NCBI GenBank assembly: GCA_963691705.1
Contig: OY829537.1
Span: 22,444,078 to 22,508,077, forward strand
Reading direction: 5' to 3'
DNA: 64,000 nucleotides
Source of the DNA: Viola odorata
Lineage: Eukaryota; Streptophyta; Magnoliopsida; Malpighiales; Violaceae
Shown: positions 42,696 through 54,936 of the stretch, piece after piece
How positions within the stretch are numbered: the stretch's first letter is position 1
Layout of the letters: every line of letters starts with the position of its first letter
The notes under the pieces: model-generated
Told to the model about the DNA's origin: nothing
Seen by the model: the letters and a program-made list of their open reading frames with translations, nothing else
Databases searched by the model: none
Program-made: the position numbers and the translations under genes

Positions 42696-44697
42696 TTACT
42701 GCGGAGGCAGATTTCTGCGGGCTACTTCAGCCGTCAAAGCCTGAAGTTCCCGCAGAATAAGCTGGAGAAGTCGAGTCTGGGTTGGGTCATAGACAATGAG
42801 GGGAACTGGGGGCTGACTTGGTGCTTGGTTTGCTCTGCTTTGCTGAACTGCTTCTGCTTGGGCCGCTTGGCTTTCAGGGGCTCGAGGGGCGACATTGGAA
42901 TGGGGGTCCGAGAGATCTGGATAATCGAAAATGCCGCCATTCTTGGTCCCGAAAACTTTCTCTGATGCGGGGGCACAACCTGGATAAAAACTCACCACAC
43001 CACTTGAGAGACACAAATGGCCCATGACATCCAAGGTTCTGATATCCAAATCCTTGAATGCCAAGGGCTCGGAAAGGCTACTAGCAGGCAAGTCAATTTT
43101 ACGCATCTTCGCAGCAAATAGAGAGATAAGTGAACCAAAAATAGGCCCACGGCCACCATTCAAAACATGCAATACACCAGAAGCTATCCAAAAGCCTAGG
43201 TTGACCCTACGTTTGTGTTTCATGCACCATAAAAAGAAGAGTTCTTGCACAGATATCTGCCCCGAGGAACCAAATCTTGCGGAAAAGGTGAGGGCCAGAT
43301 ATCGGTGCAAGATACGCAAAGCAGGATCAGCTATTTCATGGGCTTTACTACCCTTAGTATCATATTTAGCATCAGACTTATTGGTTAACTCACAAAAAGC
43401 AGCAGTGGCATCAAAAATAGGAGGAATAACAGTCAAGGCATTTTTGTATAAAGGGCTGTTTAATTCATCTTTAGTCACAAAACCTAACCAACAGTTAAAT
43501 TCCCCAAGAGTCAAGTGCTCCCATTTGTTGGCTAGCCTAAAGTTAATCAAACTCGAGGTAGAAGAATTCAGACCGACTTTGCCCTTTGGCTTAAAAGTCC
43601 CATCTACCCAAAAAGTTGTGAAAAACTCTAGGGAAAGCTCAACATATGTCGGATACTCCAAATAAAACAAAGATTCCCAACCAATGTTGGCAACATATTC
43701 CCTAACCCTTGACTCAATACCCATCCTTGCTAGAAAATCAAAATCCAGGCGCGCACATTAGCTAACGCCCTTGGAATTCAGCAAAGTTAACTTGTCAATA
43801 GAGTGCTTGTCATTAAAGATAATCCACTCATGGGGTGAAGAAAGGTCGGAAGTTACCTGTTGGGTGCTGGATCTGGCGAGGGATGAAGGTTCTGGTATCT
43901 CGGCCTCGACCTCTTCTTCCACTTCGGGGGCTCGAGACTTCTTAGATGTCGAGGGCTTGCCGGCATTGGAGGTAGGGAGCTTCCTCTTGGCACCCACTGG
44001 CGTTACCACTGTGGCTGGCTTCTCCGCTGCGGGAGCTTTGGACTTTCCCTTTTTAGCCGCTGATCTTGCCGCGGCTATTTGCAGCTTCTTCTCCTCCTCC
44101 TCTGCCGCTCTCTGGGCCTCGAGATCCACTTCCTCTTCGCTGTCTTCTGCCTCCCCGCTTTCCCCTATTCCTTCTTCCACTCCTTCGAGATCTTCGTTGT
44201 CTTGGTCTCCACCCGGTTCTCCTTGCTCCTCCACATCCTCTTGTTCCTCGTCGGAGATTTGGATGTCCTTAAGGACCTCCTCGACGGTTAAGGATTGGTG
44301 AGGAGCTACGAATCGATCTACAGCCGCGTCAAGAGGCGACTGCTTGGTTGATGCCGAGGGTGGCTTAGATTGGGTTTTGGCCTTGGATGATCTGGGGGGG
44401 GAGCTTCACCACTCGGCCGCCTCTAGTAGTCGTGGTGGTTGGAGGAATGGAGCCCGTGATCTCGATGTCTTCTTCCACCGGAGTAAACTCCCTGGGCTGC
44501 TCCACGGTTGCTGGTGAGGTAGCCGTTGGAGAGGGAACGGGGATGGGGTTTAAGGACGGTGGAGAGGTTGTTTTGAACGAAGCCGAGTTGGGTGTGGTTG
44601 AATGTGATCTGGATCGAGAAGGAACGGGGCTGGGAGTGCCTACTGGCTTTGGTCCAGCAGCATTTTTGCGGATCGGTTTTTTTGTTTTGGGAGCCAT
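42696..44697 (-). pseudogene. Athila 2 extra 3' ORF (putative plant transposon protein domain), one frameshift
   Basis: ATG 44697 (MAPKTKKPIRKN) begins a Ser/Thr/Pro-rich part that shifts frame at or near a G8 run (about 44394-44401). The downstream frame is continuous in register: 43758-44234 (acidic then Lys/Ala-rich, with KKGKSKAPA and RKLPTSNAGKPSTSKKSRAP) and 42696-43724, whose globular domain carries GIESRVREYV, ELFFLWCMKHKRR and LDVMGHLCLSS. The only break between those two is a short stop region (43725-43757). It is the counterpart of the Athila 1 ORF and of PF20167 proteins. Its role in the element is not known. Confidence 0.78.
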
Positions 44698-44959
44698 TGA
44701 TGGTGTTTGGAGAGGAGACAGTGTAGGAGATGGTGGTGGAAGTGAGAGGATAGGGTTGCGTGTTTGGTGAGAGAGTAAGGAGAAAGTGATAGGGTTGGAA
44801 CTGATAGTAGCGAAAATTAAATGGGAGCGTGGGAGAGAGAAAGGAAATCACATCTGCCAAGAAATGGCGCAGCTTTTGCATTGATGAGCCTGCTGCAGCT
44901 GCGCTCGTCAGGCCACGTGGCGCCCTGGGCGTGGCGCACGATGTCCGTGCGTATCCCAA

Positions 44960-45246
44960 TTGCCTGAAAAGGAAAACATCTTTTTAAATTTCAAAAAGGG
45001 AGTTGGTTGGAATAAGATATGGACAAAAAGAGAGAATAAAGGGGAGTTAATGCTAATAAAAAGGAATAAAATCATAGATGAAAGGGATATACACAGTTAA
45101 TAATATTACGGAATAAAATTAAATAAAAATCAGAGAATCCTAAAAGGTGCAGAGAAGATAAGGGAGAGAGAAAGGATTTAGACGGCATATCAAATGCCTC
45201 TAGTGTGGCCCATTTACTCGTCAGGACCTCGACGTGCTCTGATTCT
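44960..45246 (-). other. Spacer between Athila 2 integrase and extra ORF
   Basis: No ORF is supported. The stretch is AT-rich with a G-rich purine tract; the 44880-44945 part is GC-rich, with the same GGCGC flavour as the larger repeat block in Athila 1. Confidence 0.4.
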
Positions 45247-48200
45247 CTAGGTCTGGACAGGTGGGACATCCACCATAGCCTCCTCAACAATCGAGGGCTG
45301 GAAACCTTCATAAAAGGGTTTCAATCTCTGGCCACTGTCTTTGAAAATGATTCCAGTGTCGGGGGCCTGAATTTCAACCGCCCCATGGGTGTAGATTTTC
45401 GTGACCACGAAAGGTCCTGACCACTTGGATTTCAACTTCCCAGCAAAGAGCCGTAAGCGTGAGTTGTATAACAACACTTGTTGTCCGACTGAGAACGTCT
45501 TGGGGCGAAGATGCCGATCGTGATAGGCTTTGGTCTTGCCCTTATAGAGCAGGGCATTCTCGTAGGCATCATCCCTTAACTCCTCGAGCTCTTGAATTTG
45601 CAGGCGTCTGTGTTGGTCAGCGAGGCCTAGATCCGTGTTCACTTTTCTGATGGCCCAAAAAGCTTTGTGCTCTATCTCCACTGGGAGATGGCACGGTTTT
45701 CCATAAACAAGTCTGTATGGGGTCATCCCTATCGGGGTCTTGAAAGCTGTACGGTAGGCCCAGAGAGCATCACCCAGTTTCAAACTCCAATCCTTCCTAG
45801 ACTGGTTAACAGTCTTCTCTAGGATAGATTTGATCTCACGATTCGAGACCTCGGCTTGACCGTTGGTCTGAGGGTGATAAGCAGTGGAGGTTCGATGGTG
45901 GACTCCGTATTTTGCCAAGAGAGAGGTCACAACCCAGTTGCAAAAGTGGGTACCTCGATCACTGATCAGCGCTCTAGGGGTACCAAATCTGTTGAAGATG
46001 TTGGTGCAGAGGAAGTTTACGACTACTTTAGAGTCATCTGTTCGGGTGGCCTTTGCCTCAACCCACTTGGAGACATAATAAACGGCCAACAGGATGTAGA
46101 TGTTGCCAAAGGAATTGGGAAAGGGGCCCATAAAATCTATTCCCCAGATGTCGAAGATCTCGCAAGCTATAATGTTTGTTAAAGGCATCTGATTTCTGGC
46201 CCCGATATTTCCAGTGGCCTGACATCGGGGGCATGAAGCGCAAAATATGTAACTGTCCTTGAAAATGGTGGGCCAGTATAGACCTGCTTCCAAGACCTTC
46301 AGGGCAGTTTTCTTGGCTGCGAAATGACCTCCATCCGAATGGCAGAATTTAAGGATCGAGGACACTTCATCCATGGTCACACACCGACGGATGATCTGGT
46401 CCGCACAGTGTCTCCATAGATAGGGGTTGTCCCATATATAGTACTTAGCTTGTCTTCTTATTCGAGTGCATTCGGAGGGAGTGGCATCAGCTGGATAAGT
46501 GCCTGTAGCACAGAAGTTAGCAATGTCGGAAAACCATGGGGAGTAAACAGCTTGCGCTATGCACACTTGCTCGTCTGGAAAGGTGTCCCGTATTGGCTCT
46601 CGCGAATTATCTTTTTGGGTTGGGAGTCTACTTAAGTGATCTGCCACCAGGTTCTCTCTCCCTGCCTTGTCCTTGATAGCGATGTCAAACTCTTATAGGA
46701 GCAAGATCCATCGGATAAGCCTTGGTTTGGCGTCAGCCTTGGTCAGCAAACACCGAAGGGCCGAATGATCTGAGTAGACAAGGACATGAGTGCCAAGCAG
46801 ATATTGTCTGAACTTATCTAGGGCATAGACAACTGCCATAAGTTCTTTCTCCGTGGTGGTGTAGTTCTGCTGGGTTGGATCTAGGAGCTTGGAGGCGTAA
46901 TAGATGACATGAGTCTCGTTATCCTTTTTCTGGCCCAACACAGCGCCTAGGGCTTGATTGCTGGCATCACACATGACCTCGAAAGGTAGCTTCCAGTCAG
47001 GGGCACGGATAATCGGTGCTGAGATAAGCCTGGCTTTGAGAATCTCAAAAGCAACCTTGCAAGCTTCGCTAAACTCAAAGGACACATCCTTTTGGAGCAG
47101 GTGACACATAGGCTGGGCAATCTTGGAAAAATCCTTAATGAACCTTCGGTAAAAACCAGCGTGGCCTAGAAAAGATCTCACGTCACGGACACAGGAGGGG
47201 TAGGGCAGGGATTCTATGACTTCTATCTTAGCCTTGTCAACCTCAATCCCTTTGGCCGAGATAACATGGCCGAGCACCAGGGCTCTATCCACCATAAAAT
47301 GGCATTTCTTAAAGTTCAGGACAAGATTTGTCTCGATACATCGCTCTAGGCACTTTTGCAGGCTGCTCATGCATTCGTCGAAAGAGTTCCCATAGACGGT
47401 GAAATCGTCCATGAAGACCTCGATTCCGTCTTCAACCAGTTCAGAAAAGATGCTGACCATGCAGCGCTGAAAAGTAGCAGGAGCGTTGCACAGACCGAAG
47501 GGCATGCGCCTATATACGAAGGTCCCGAAAGGACATGTAAAGGTAGTCTTTTCTTGATCTTCAGGAGCAACTGGAATCTGATGGAACCCTGAGTATCCGT
47601 CAAGGTAGCAGTAATGAGTTTTACCGGCTAGGCGCTCCAGCATCTGGTCGATGAAGGGCACAGGAAAATGATCTTTTCGTGTAACGGAGTTCAGGCGGCG
47701 GTAGTCAATACACACCCGCCACCCATTCTGGATCCGTGTAGGAATGGATTCGCCATCCTGTCCGATGGTGATGGTTATCCCTGTTTTCTTGGGCACGACC
47801 TGGATAGGGCTGACCCAAGGGCTATCTGAGATGGGGTAGATAACTCCCGCGTCTAGCAACTTGAGAATTTCTTTCTTCACCACGTCCATCATAGGTGGAT
47901 TAAGTCATCTCTGGGGCTGGCGAATGGTCTTACTCGTGTCTTCCAGGTGGATATGATGAGTGCATAACGCTGGGGACAAACCCTTAATGTCCACAATGGT
48001 CCATCCTATGGCCTGCCAGAAGTTCTTCAGTAAAGAAACGAGCTTAGACTCCTCGGGGTCTTCAAGCTTGTTGGAGATAATGACAGGCAGAGAGTTGTCG
48101 GGGCCTAGATAGGTATATTTCAGGTGGGTAGGCAGTGGCTTAAGATCTAGGGCTGGAGCCTGATCAATAGAAGGAGATAACTTGACATGACCTGGATGCT

Positions 48201-50829
48201 GAGGAGACTGCTTTGGGGGTTCGGGCTGAGCAACAGGACACTCTTATAGGGCAGCGACGACAGAATGTAACTCAGGTGGGATAGGAAGTGTCGAGGTCGC
48301 GGCATCTAGAAGGGCTGGTGTCAGACTCCTATCAAGAGCAAATTACAAGGGGTCAGTACAATATATATCATCAATTTCCCCGACAAGGGGATCCACAATA
48401 TCAATATAATTGACACTAGAAAATTCAGAGGGGTAGCGCATGGCTTCTAGCATATTGAATTTGATGATCTCTCCATCAAATTCGAGGGAGATGGTAGCAT
48501 CATGGACATCTATCTTTGCTCGGGCTGTGGTCAGAAAGGGACGGCCTAGCAAAACATCTGTGGATTTGGTGGCGTCTTCATTCTCCATCGCAATTACATA
48601 GAAATCAGCAGGGAATAAGAATTCTCCCACTTGGACCAAGACATCCTTGATTATACCCTCGGGGTGAATGATAGACCTGTCAGCAAGCTGGATTGCTAGG
48701 TCTGTAGGTACGAGAGGTTCGAGGCCTAGACTATTGTAGATTATCAAGGGCATGACATTGATTCCTGCTCCGAGGTCACACATTGCCTTGCCAATATCCA
48801 CTGTGCCGATTCGACAAGGGATTATGAACATGCCTTGGTCTTTGTATTTCGGGGGAATTCGTCATTGGATATGCGCAGAAGCGTTGGCTCCTACGCTGAT
48901 CTTGTTAACTTCGACGAACTTATTCTTGTTTGTGCACAATTGCTTTAAGAATTTGGCATATCGAGGGACATTCTTCACGGCCTGGAGAAGAGGAATGTTT
49001 ACAACCACTTTACTGAACATTTCAAAGATGTCGCGATCCTCATTATCTTTCTTGGTCTTGACCAATCTGTGAGGGAACGGAGGCTCGAGGATCTTATGAA
49101 TGTACTCTTGAGTGAATTCCAGTGGGTTGGGGTCATTCCGTGGTGAACCTCTAGGGGAACGGATCCTGTCTTCTGTGACTTCCACGATTCTAGGGACCTT
49201 GGGGAGCTTGGTTCTGGGTTTAGGCCGGATTTCGGCTTCTGGTAGATTTTCAACATCCTGGGCTGGAGGCTCAGGTGGGTTCAAGGTCGCTCCACTACGC
49301 AGGGTCACTGCACAGACATTGTGTTTTGGATTCGCTTCAGTTTGGGGTGGTAATCTGCCATGGTTGGTTAGCTCTTGTAATCTGGCAGTTACTGCACTCA
49401 TTTGCTTCTTAAGCTCATCTATTTCCTTCTGTTGCTCGGGATTTTTTTGCATTTCAACAGTCGGGTGCTGGACACAAGTCTGGTCTGGAGGATGGACAAA
49501 AGTCTGATCCTGAGGAGGTTGGCATTGATATTGATTTTGATGGTATGTGGGACGGGGTCTGAAATTTGGCATGTTTGGAGGGGGGTTTCCATATGGGTTT
49601 TGATGTGGTTGGTGGCTAGGTCCCGAAAGCGGATTGTTTGGGACCCATCCTGGATTTGGTTGTTTCCACCCCTGGTTATAGTTTTGAGCATAAGAGACTG
49701 GGATAAATTGGCCTGCAGCATTTACTTGGATTTCCTCCGGGATGTGGGGACACGCATCAGTGGGGTGATCCATGAAATTACATATCTGGCAGGCTTTGAC
49801 AAGCGAGGGCTGTACTGTCATGAAATTCTGGAACATTCCTGTGAGGGATGAGATCTGGTTCTGAAGGGCTGCTACTTGGACATCCTGGCCTGGATTGCTG
49901 GCAAGGTCATCAGAGATATTCTTGGCCATGAGTTCGATTGTTGCTCGAGCTGCAGTTGGTGTTAGGGCTGTTAGAGACCCTCCGGCCACTGCGTTAAGTA
50001 ACGCTTTATCATGGCTTTTAAGGCCTTCACAGAAATATTGAACCAGGGCATGTTCGGTTAGGTTATGGGCTGGACAGCTAGACTGTATTTTCTGGAATCG
50101 TTCATAGTATTGGTCTAGAGTCTCTTCCTTCTTTTGAAATATGGAGACTAGTTGCTTGCGCGTGGTGTTGGAGATGGAGGTTGGATAATACTTCTCAGTG
50201 AAGATCTTTGATAAATCTGCCCAAGAACGAATGGATCTCGCTGGCAGGTCATAATACCAATCAAGGGCATCATCTTTGAGAGACCACTGGAATGCGCGAA
50301 GCTTAGCTTGTTCAATACTGACATTAGCAGGTTTCATGGCCTCGCAAATGGAATGGAGTTGTTGCAGATGGCGAAGAGCATTTTCCTTAGCTACCCCCTG
50401 AAAAGTAGGCAGATGGTGAAGTACGGCTGACTTCAAAGTCCAGTCATGAGGGACGTTGGGCCACTCAATGCAGCTACTGGCCATATCAGGGGTTGCATGG
50501 AAATTGTCTATGGTTTGTTGTTCTGGGGATGGTGGTTGGTCTTCTCGGTTGTTATGGTTGTTACGGTTGTCATTGTGGGCCAAATCTGCCATTGCTGGAA
50601 AAATAAAAAGATCCGGTACGGGGTTCGCGGGGTTACGATGGAGAAAGGTCAGGTCTATGAAAAGTTGGTGTTCCTGTGCAGCCAGACTAGAAGGGGAGAT
50701 TTCGATGGCAGGATGCGGGATCACTCTACGCTGAGCAGAGATTCCTTGTGCTTGTCTACGAAGTCCTCTTTCTGTTCTGGTCAGTTCTAGGTCTAGAGGT
50801 AGTAGATCGGGCGCAGATCTCCTGGTCAT
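45247..50829 (-). pseudogene. gag-pol: Athila 2 gag-pol, one frame with five stop codons
   Basis: From ATG 50829 (MTRRSAPDLLPLD) a single frame runs to 45247 with no frameshift. Gag spans 48862-50829 and ends after a zinc knuckle (CQICNFMDHPTDAC, ~49780) and a Pro/Gln-rich linker. Protease is at 48343-48831 (MCDLGAGIN), RT at ~46900-47892 (VIYPISDSPWVSPIQVVPK; FMDDF near 47410), RNase H (VMCDASNQALGAVLG, near 46960), integrase at ~45500-46400 ([33 protein letters not shown]) and a GPF/GPY-like end. Stops are at 48862-48864, 48343-48345, near 48244, near 47905 and at 46693-46695. At least two sit where Athila 1 has Gln and so fit CAA-to-TAA changes. Inactive as it stands, but the domain structure is complete. 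Confidence 0.93.
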
Positions 50830-50863
50830 ACAAGAAAACAAAAACAGAATTAGTACCGTTCAG

Positions 50864-50881
50864 TCCCCTGCAACGGCGCCA
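50864..50881 (-). promoter_or_regulatory. Primer binding site of Athila 2
   Basis: The minus strand reads TGGCGCCGTTGCAGGGGA just inside the 5' LTR, the tRNA-Asp type site known for Athila elements. Confidence 0.85.
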
Positions 50882-50886
50882 AAATT

Positions 50887-52494
50887 TGATCGTCACTCAA
50901 ATATACTAATATTTTCCTGGTGCCTAGATGCACAAATTAATGCGTACAGAGCAAGACAGGGTCGAACCACAGAGATTGAAGGAATAACTTGTTAATGGAA
51001 ATGTATGACAAGGTAATAAGCGCAGATCTAATCCAGGTAACAATACTGGAGGGGGGGGGTTTATGTTGATTAATAAATTAATCAACGCAGAGTATGGGAG
51101 CTAACAAAACAGATTTGTAAAGTATTTATCTAGGGCACGAAAGTAAAATGCAATCCAGGGCACGAAACATAAAAGATCAAGTGAACGGAAAATCAAGCGT
51201 AGGAAAGTAGAAGAGATATAAATCAGAGAGAGAAAAGATCTTAGCGAAAGGTGTTCTTTCGGGTTGTTTTCTAGGGCGGCCAGTCATTGGTGCAGAAGTT
51301 TTCTAGACTCATGTGCAGATCTGCTATAGGGACCGCGTTTCCACACCGCATCCCCTGCTTACCTTCTTAGATAAAAGTCACCCCCCGTTTCCACATATGA
51401 GGTGACCTTGACGTCCAGCCATCCTCCCAGCTACCTCCCTTGTCATCAAAAGGTAGCCTTGACCATCCGGCCTATCCGGGCTCGAAGTAGGGAGGCTAAA
51501 TTCTGAACGCTCATAAAGGAGAGGTAAGACAGATCTAGGGCGCGATAGCTCGGTTTGTCAGACCCGTATCACTCCCTAGATTCCTGTTTACCCCTAGGTG
51601 AGGCCTCTCGCGCTGCCTCCCCTAGGTGTCTGCTCAAACTCCAGGGCTTCGCGTTAGTTATAACACTGGAGTATGACGTTACTCAGGCAGAAATGCTAAT
51701 AGATGATCAAGCTCTTAACATTTCTAGACAAGCATGGCATTAAATCGATAAACAGTCATGTACTACAAGAGAATATATTAAGCATGCATTAGACCTCTTA
51801 GCCGCACCCTACAACCCTTAGAAACACCATTCACCAAGAAAGGGGTGCTTAGCTACTCATACTATAATATAAACAGTAGGTGTATGAGATCATACAACAA
51901 ATAAACAAGAAAAGTAAGAAGAGGATTAGAATAAACCGGTAGATTAATAATAATCGAAGAGGAAAGACAAAGGCTGTTCTTGATGGGAAGAATGAGCTGA
52001 TTCCCAGAAATTAAAATGCTGAAACTAATGTGTGAAAATATCCCTTGGACAGTCGTCCTTACAAAAACCCTAAAACTATGCTTATATAGCCTAATGCTAA
52101 CTAGGAGACAAAACAGCTAAGGGCAATGAGGAGATGACAGCACACGTCCTTGCAAAAGGAATATTCTGGGATTCCTGACACGCCTGCTGTCTTCTGGAAC
52201 CGCTTGGGATCTGTGCGGATCTTTGAAGATGTTTTTTCTTGAAGAAGGCTCAGGGCTGCCGAGGCCTTGCGACTGCGCACTGGTCTGGTTCGCGCCGAGG
52301 TCTTGACACCGCTCGATCCTCTAGGCCCCGAAACTGGAAATCCTCATAAATGCTCCCAAATCGCTTCTTTTTGGCCTTTTCCCTCCTTTGATGCTATTCT
52401 GCAAATAAAGCTGAAATGAAGGTCAAATAGTAGCATCGAGCCCCCGAAAGGGCTAGAAAGGAGGGTAAAACAGAGAGTATGGAACATGCTATCA
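50887..52494 (-). repeat. 5' LTR of Athila 2 (promoter copy)
   Basis: This is the upstream LTR for the minus-strand element. The likely TATA box TATATAAG on the minus strand lies at 52081-52088, with the hairpin module downstream at 51377-51457. Confidence 0.96.
51377..51457 (-). other. Hairpin module in Athila 2 5' LTR
   Basis: Stems lie at 51377-51382/51401-51406 and 51430-51435/51452-51457. They are the same as in the mate LTR. Confidence 0.65.
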
Positions 52495-52499
52495 GTCAT
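52495..52499. repeat. Target-site duplication of Athila 2 (right)
   Basis: This second copy of GTCAT directly follows LTR end GCTATCA. Confidence 0.95.
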
Positions 52500-54936
52500 A
52501 CGTTCAGGAGGCCTCACCTCATAACACCCTTCAACCATAAGCCACTCACTTTGATCAGGGACTGGCATAATTCCATCTTTGTATGAGTCCAGAAATGTGG
52601 TCTTTTTATAAGCCATATGAACATAGTCATGAGGATTCTTCCTCATAAACATATATGCAGCTGAGGCATGCCTACAAGGTAATCCTGTCATGTCCCATCT
52701 CTTGCAACTACAGGTCTTCTCTTGCAAGTCACAAATGCTCTTCTCTCTATTTATGTGCTCTACTTTAAACTTTTGCGACTGAGAATGAGGGTACACAATG
52801 TATGACTGACAATCTTGAATACATTTTTCTAGCCTGTTGAACCATCTTGGACAGATTGTCCCTTCATACAACAACATTCCTTGGTACTTTATGTAGAACC
52901 TTTTCATCGGCAATCTCCTAATAACCTCTAGACAAGTAAGAATTGACTTCCTCCTTGCCAGTCTATAAACACATACAAGTGAATAAATACAGTCATTAAG
53001 TATTTGAATTGATAAAAATAACCATTCCAAAAAATACAGCCATGAATTACCTGACATAGGAATTAAAACTCTCAAATAGGTTGTTCAAGAGTAGATCGCA
53101 CATCACCTAGTTGTTGAAAGCATGCCTTGACCACCTTTGAGGAGGTATCCTCTTCAACCAAGCATAGGCTTCAGGATTTTCACACTTAACCTTCTCCATT
53201 TGGATGTTGAAATTTGTGGTTGTGTATGCTCTTGCCGCAGCCCATAGTAAGTCTTTCATGTACTTGCTCCCTCCAAACTCTCCTTTAAAATTATTCCACA
53301 TGTGCCTCACACAATACCTATGATCAACATCTTTGAGTACAGTATCAAAGATATTTTGCAAACCCTGCGTAAGAGAGAAAATGTTAAATTCAAAATACTT
53401 TGGAATTTAGAATGTTAACATGAAGGCATTAATACTAATGTATCTTTTGCCTGTCAGACATGAAACACCTCTTCTCCAATGGCCGAATGTCATCCTTCAA
53501 CCTCTCAAGAAACCAAAGCCAGTTGTCCTTGCATTTAGAATCCACTACTGCCCAAGCAATAGGGTAGATGTTTCTATTTGCATCTTTTCCCACGGCTGAC
53601 AGTAAGTGTCCCTTGAATCTCCCTTTTAAGTGACAACCATCAATGCCAATAAATGGCCTACAGCTTCTCAAGAACCCACACTTATAAGCATCAAGGCACA
53701 TGTACATCCTTTGGAACACCCCATATGGAGTAGTAAACTTCACTGTGCTTCCAGGATTTGAATTTCTGATAGCCTCTGCATATCTCCACAAAAGCTTATA
53801 CTGCTCTCTATACTCATCCTCAAACTATCTTCCTTGCTCTGACCAGCCTGCTGTAGGAAACCTTCACAAATTTCTCCCTTCTCACCCTGTTTGCAAGTAC
53901 TTCTAAATCCATATCCGAACTGTCCTTGAAGTCTGCCAAGTATGTTTCAGCAACCCATCTAGCACTTGCTCTGCGATGCTCTATGTCCATTCCACAATAG
54001 TGCAATCTCTTAAATGTCTTGATCTGGAAGGAACTCTTATCTGCTAATGGAGAAGCATGTATTCTCCATCCACACTCATTCTTACATAGGGCAGTGACCC
54101 TACAACTCTCATTCTTAACAAACCTATAGTCATGTCCTATTTGAATAGAGTACAAGCTAAGAGCCTTCACATTAGCATTAGAAAACTTCATTCCAACTTC
54201 CAGCTTTATTTCTCCATCAAAATCTCTATCCTCATTGAACTCTGGGTACTTCCTCCTCAACCCTTCAGCTTCCTCCTCACTATCAGAGCATGGTGGGGTG
54301 TCTAGATTGTCACTATCATCATAATCTGTCTCCACATCAGGCACATCAGGACGTGTCCTTCCAACTGGTGGCTTGTTCACTCTGTCACTTCTGGGTTGCT
54401 TAACCCCAACATATTCACCCCCAAAATTTAAATCAACATCCTCCACCTCTAAATCCAATAAATCATCTGCTTCATCATCCTCAGAATCCACAAAGTCACT
54501 CAGCCCTTCATCACTACTTCCATCATCCTCCCTTTCCCAACTATATGTTCTTTCTACATAGCTATCTCTTGAACCTTCCCCACCACTATCTACTTCAGGC
54601 CCATCTTGCTCTGAATTGGGCCTAAATGCAGTCCCATCATTTGTACCCTCTGGCCCATTCTCATGGTTTAGCTCCTCCACTCCCTCTACTTTAATCCCAT
54701 CCTCACATTCCACACCAGTTGCACCTACCCTGACACAACCATCACTATCATCATTATAACTTTCAACCATTACTTCCTCTCCACCATAACCTTCATTCAG
54801 TTGTTCATCACCACCAACAGCTGCATTCGGTATGTCATCATCACTAACAACTGCATTTGGTATGTCATCCACACCAACAGATTCCAATTCTACAGCTACA
54901 ATGGCTCCATATTCCTCTTCTTCATCTTTGATCGGT
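52500..54936 (-). pseudogene. MULE (MuDR-type) transposase core, degenerate and truncated
   Basis: On the minus strand, an acidic N-part (54260-54900) leads to the MuDR DNA-binding region (53850-54190; VGMKFSNANV, CKNECGWRIHAS). The MULE transposase domain is at 53435-53791 with IGIDGCHLKG and MSDRQK carrying catalytic Asp residues, continued at 53107-53361 (HRYCVRHMWNNFKG). The SWIM zinc finger is at ~52670-52715 (CSCKRWDMTGLPCRH). Damage: a frame change with TGA at 53820-53822; a spoiled splice donor after DRQK (AT instead of GT); an in-frame TAG at 53107-53109; the 5' end lost at 54936 where a third LTR begins while the frame is still open; and the 3' end separated by Athila 2 (TSD GTCAT). 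Transposition would need a functional relative. Confidence 0.88.

Larger units (their letters stand above)
39347..52494 (-). mobile_element. Athila-type Ty3/gypsy LTR retrotransposon 2 (13.1 kb)
   Basis: LTRs lie at 39347-40956 and 50887-52494 (TGATCGTC...CATGCTATCA). The target duplication GTCAT is at 39342-39346 and 52495-52499. Coding is on the minus strand: gag-pol at 45247-50829 and an extra ORF at 42696-44697. I count about 28 substitutions between the LTRs by hand (roughly 1.7 percent), clearly fewer than in Athila 1. It sits inside the MULE transposase gene. Stops in pol make it defective. Confidence 0.96.
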
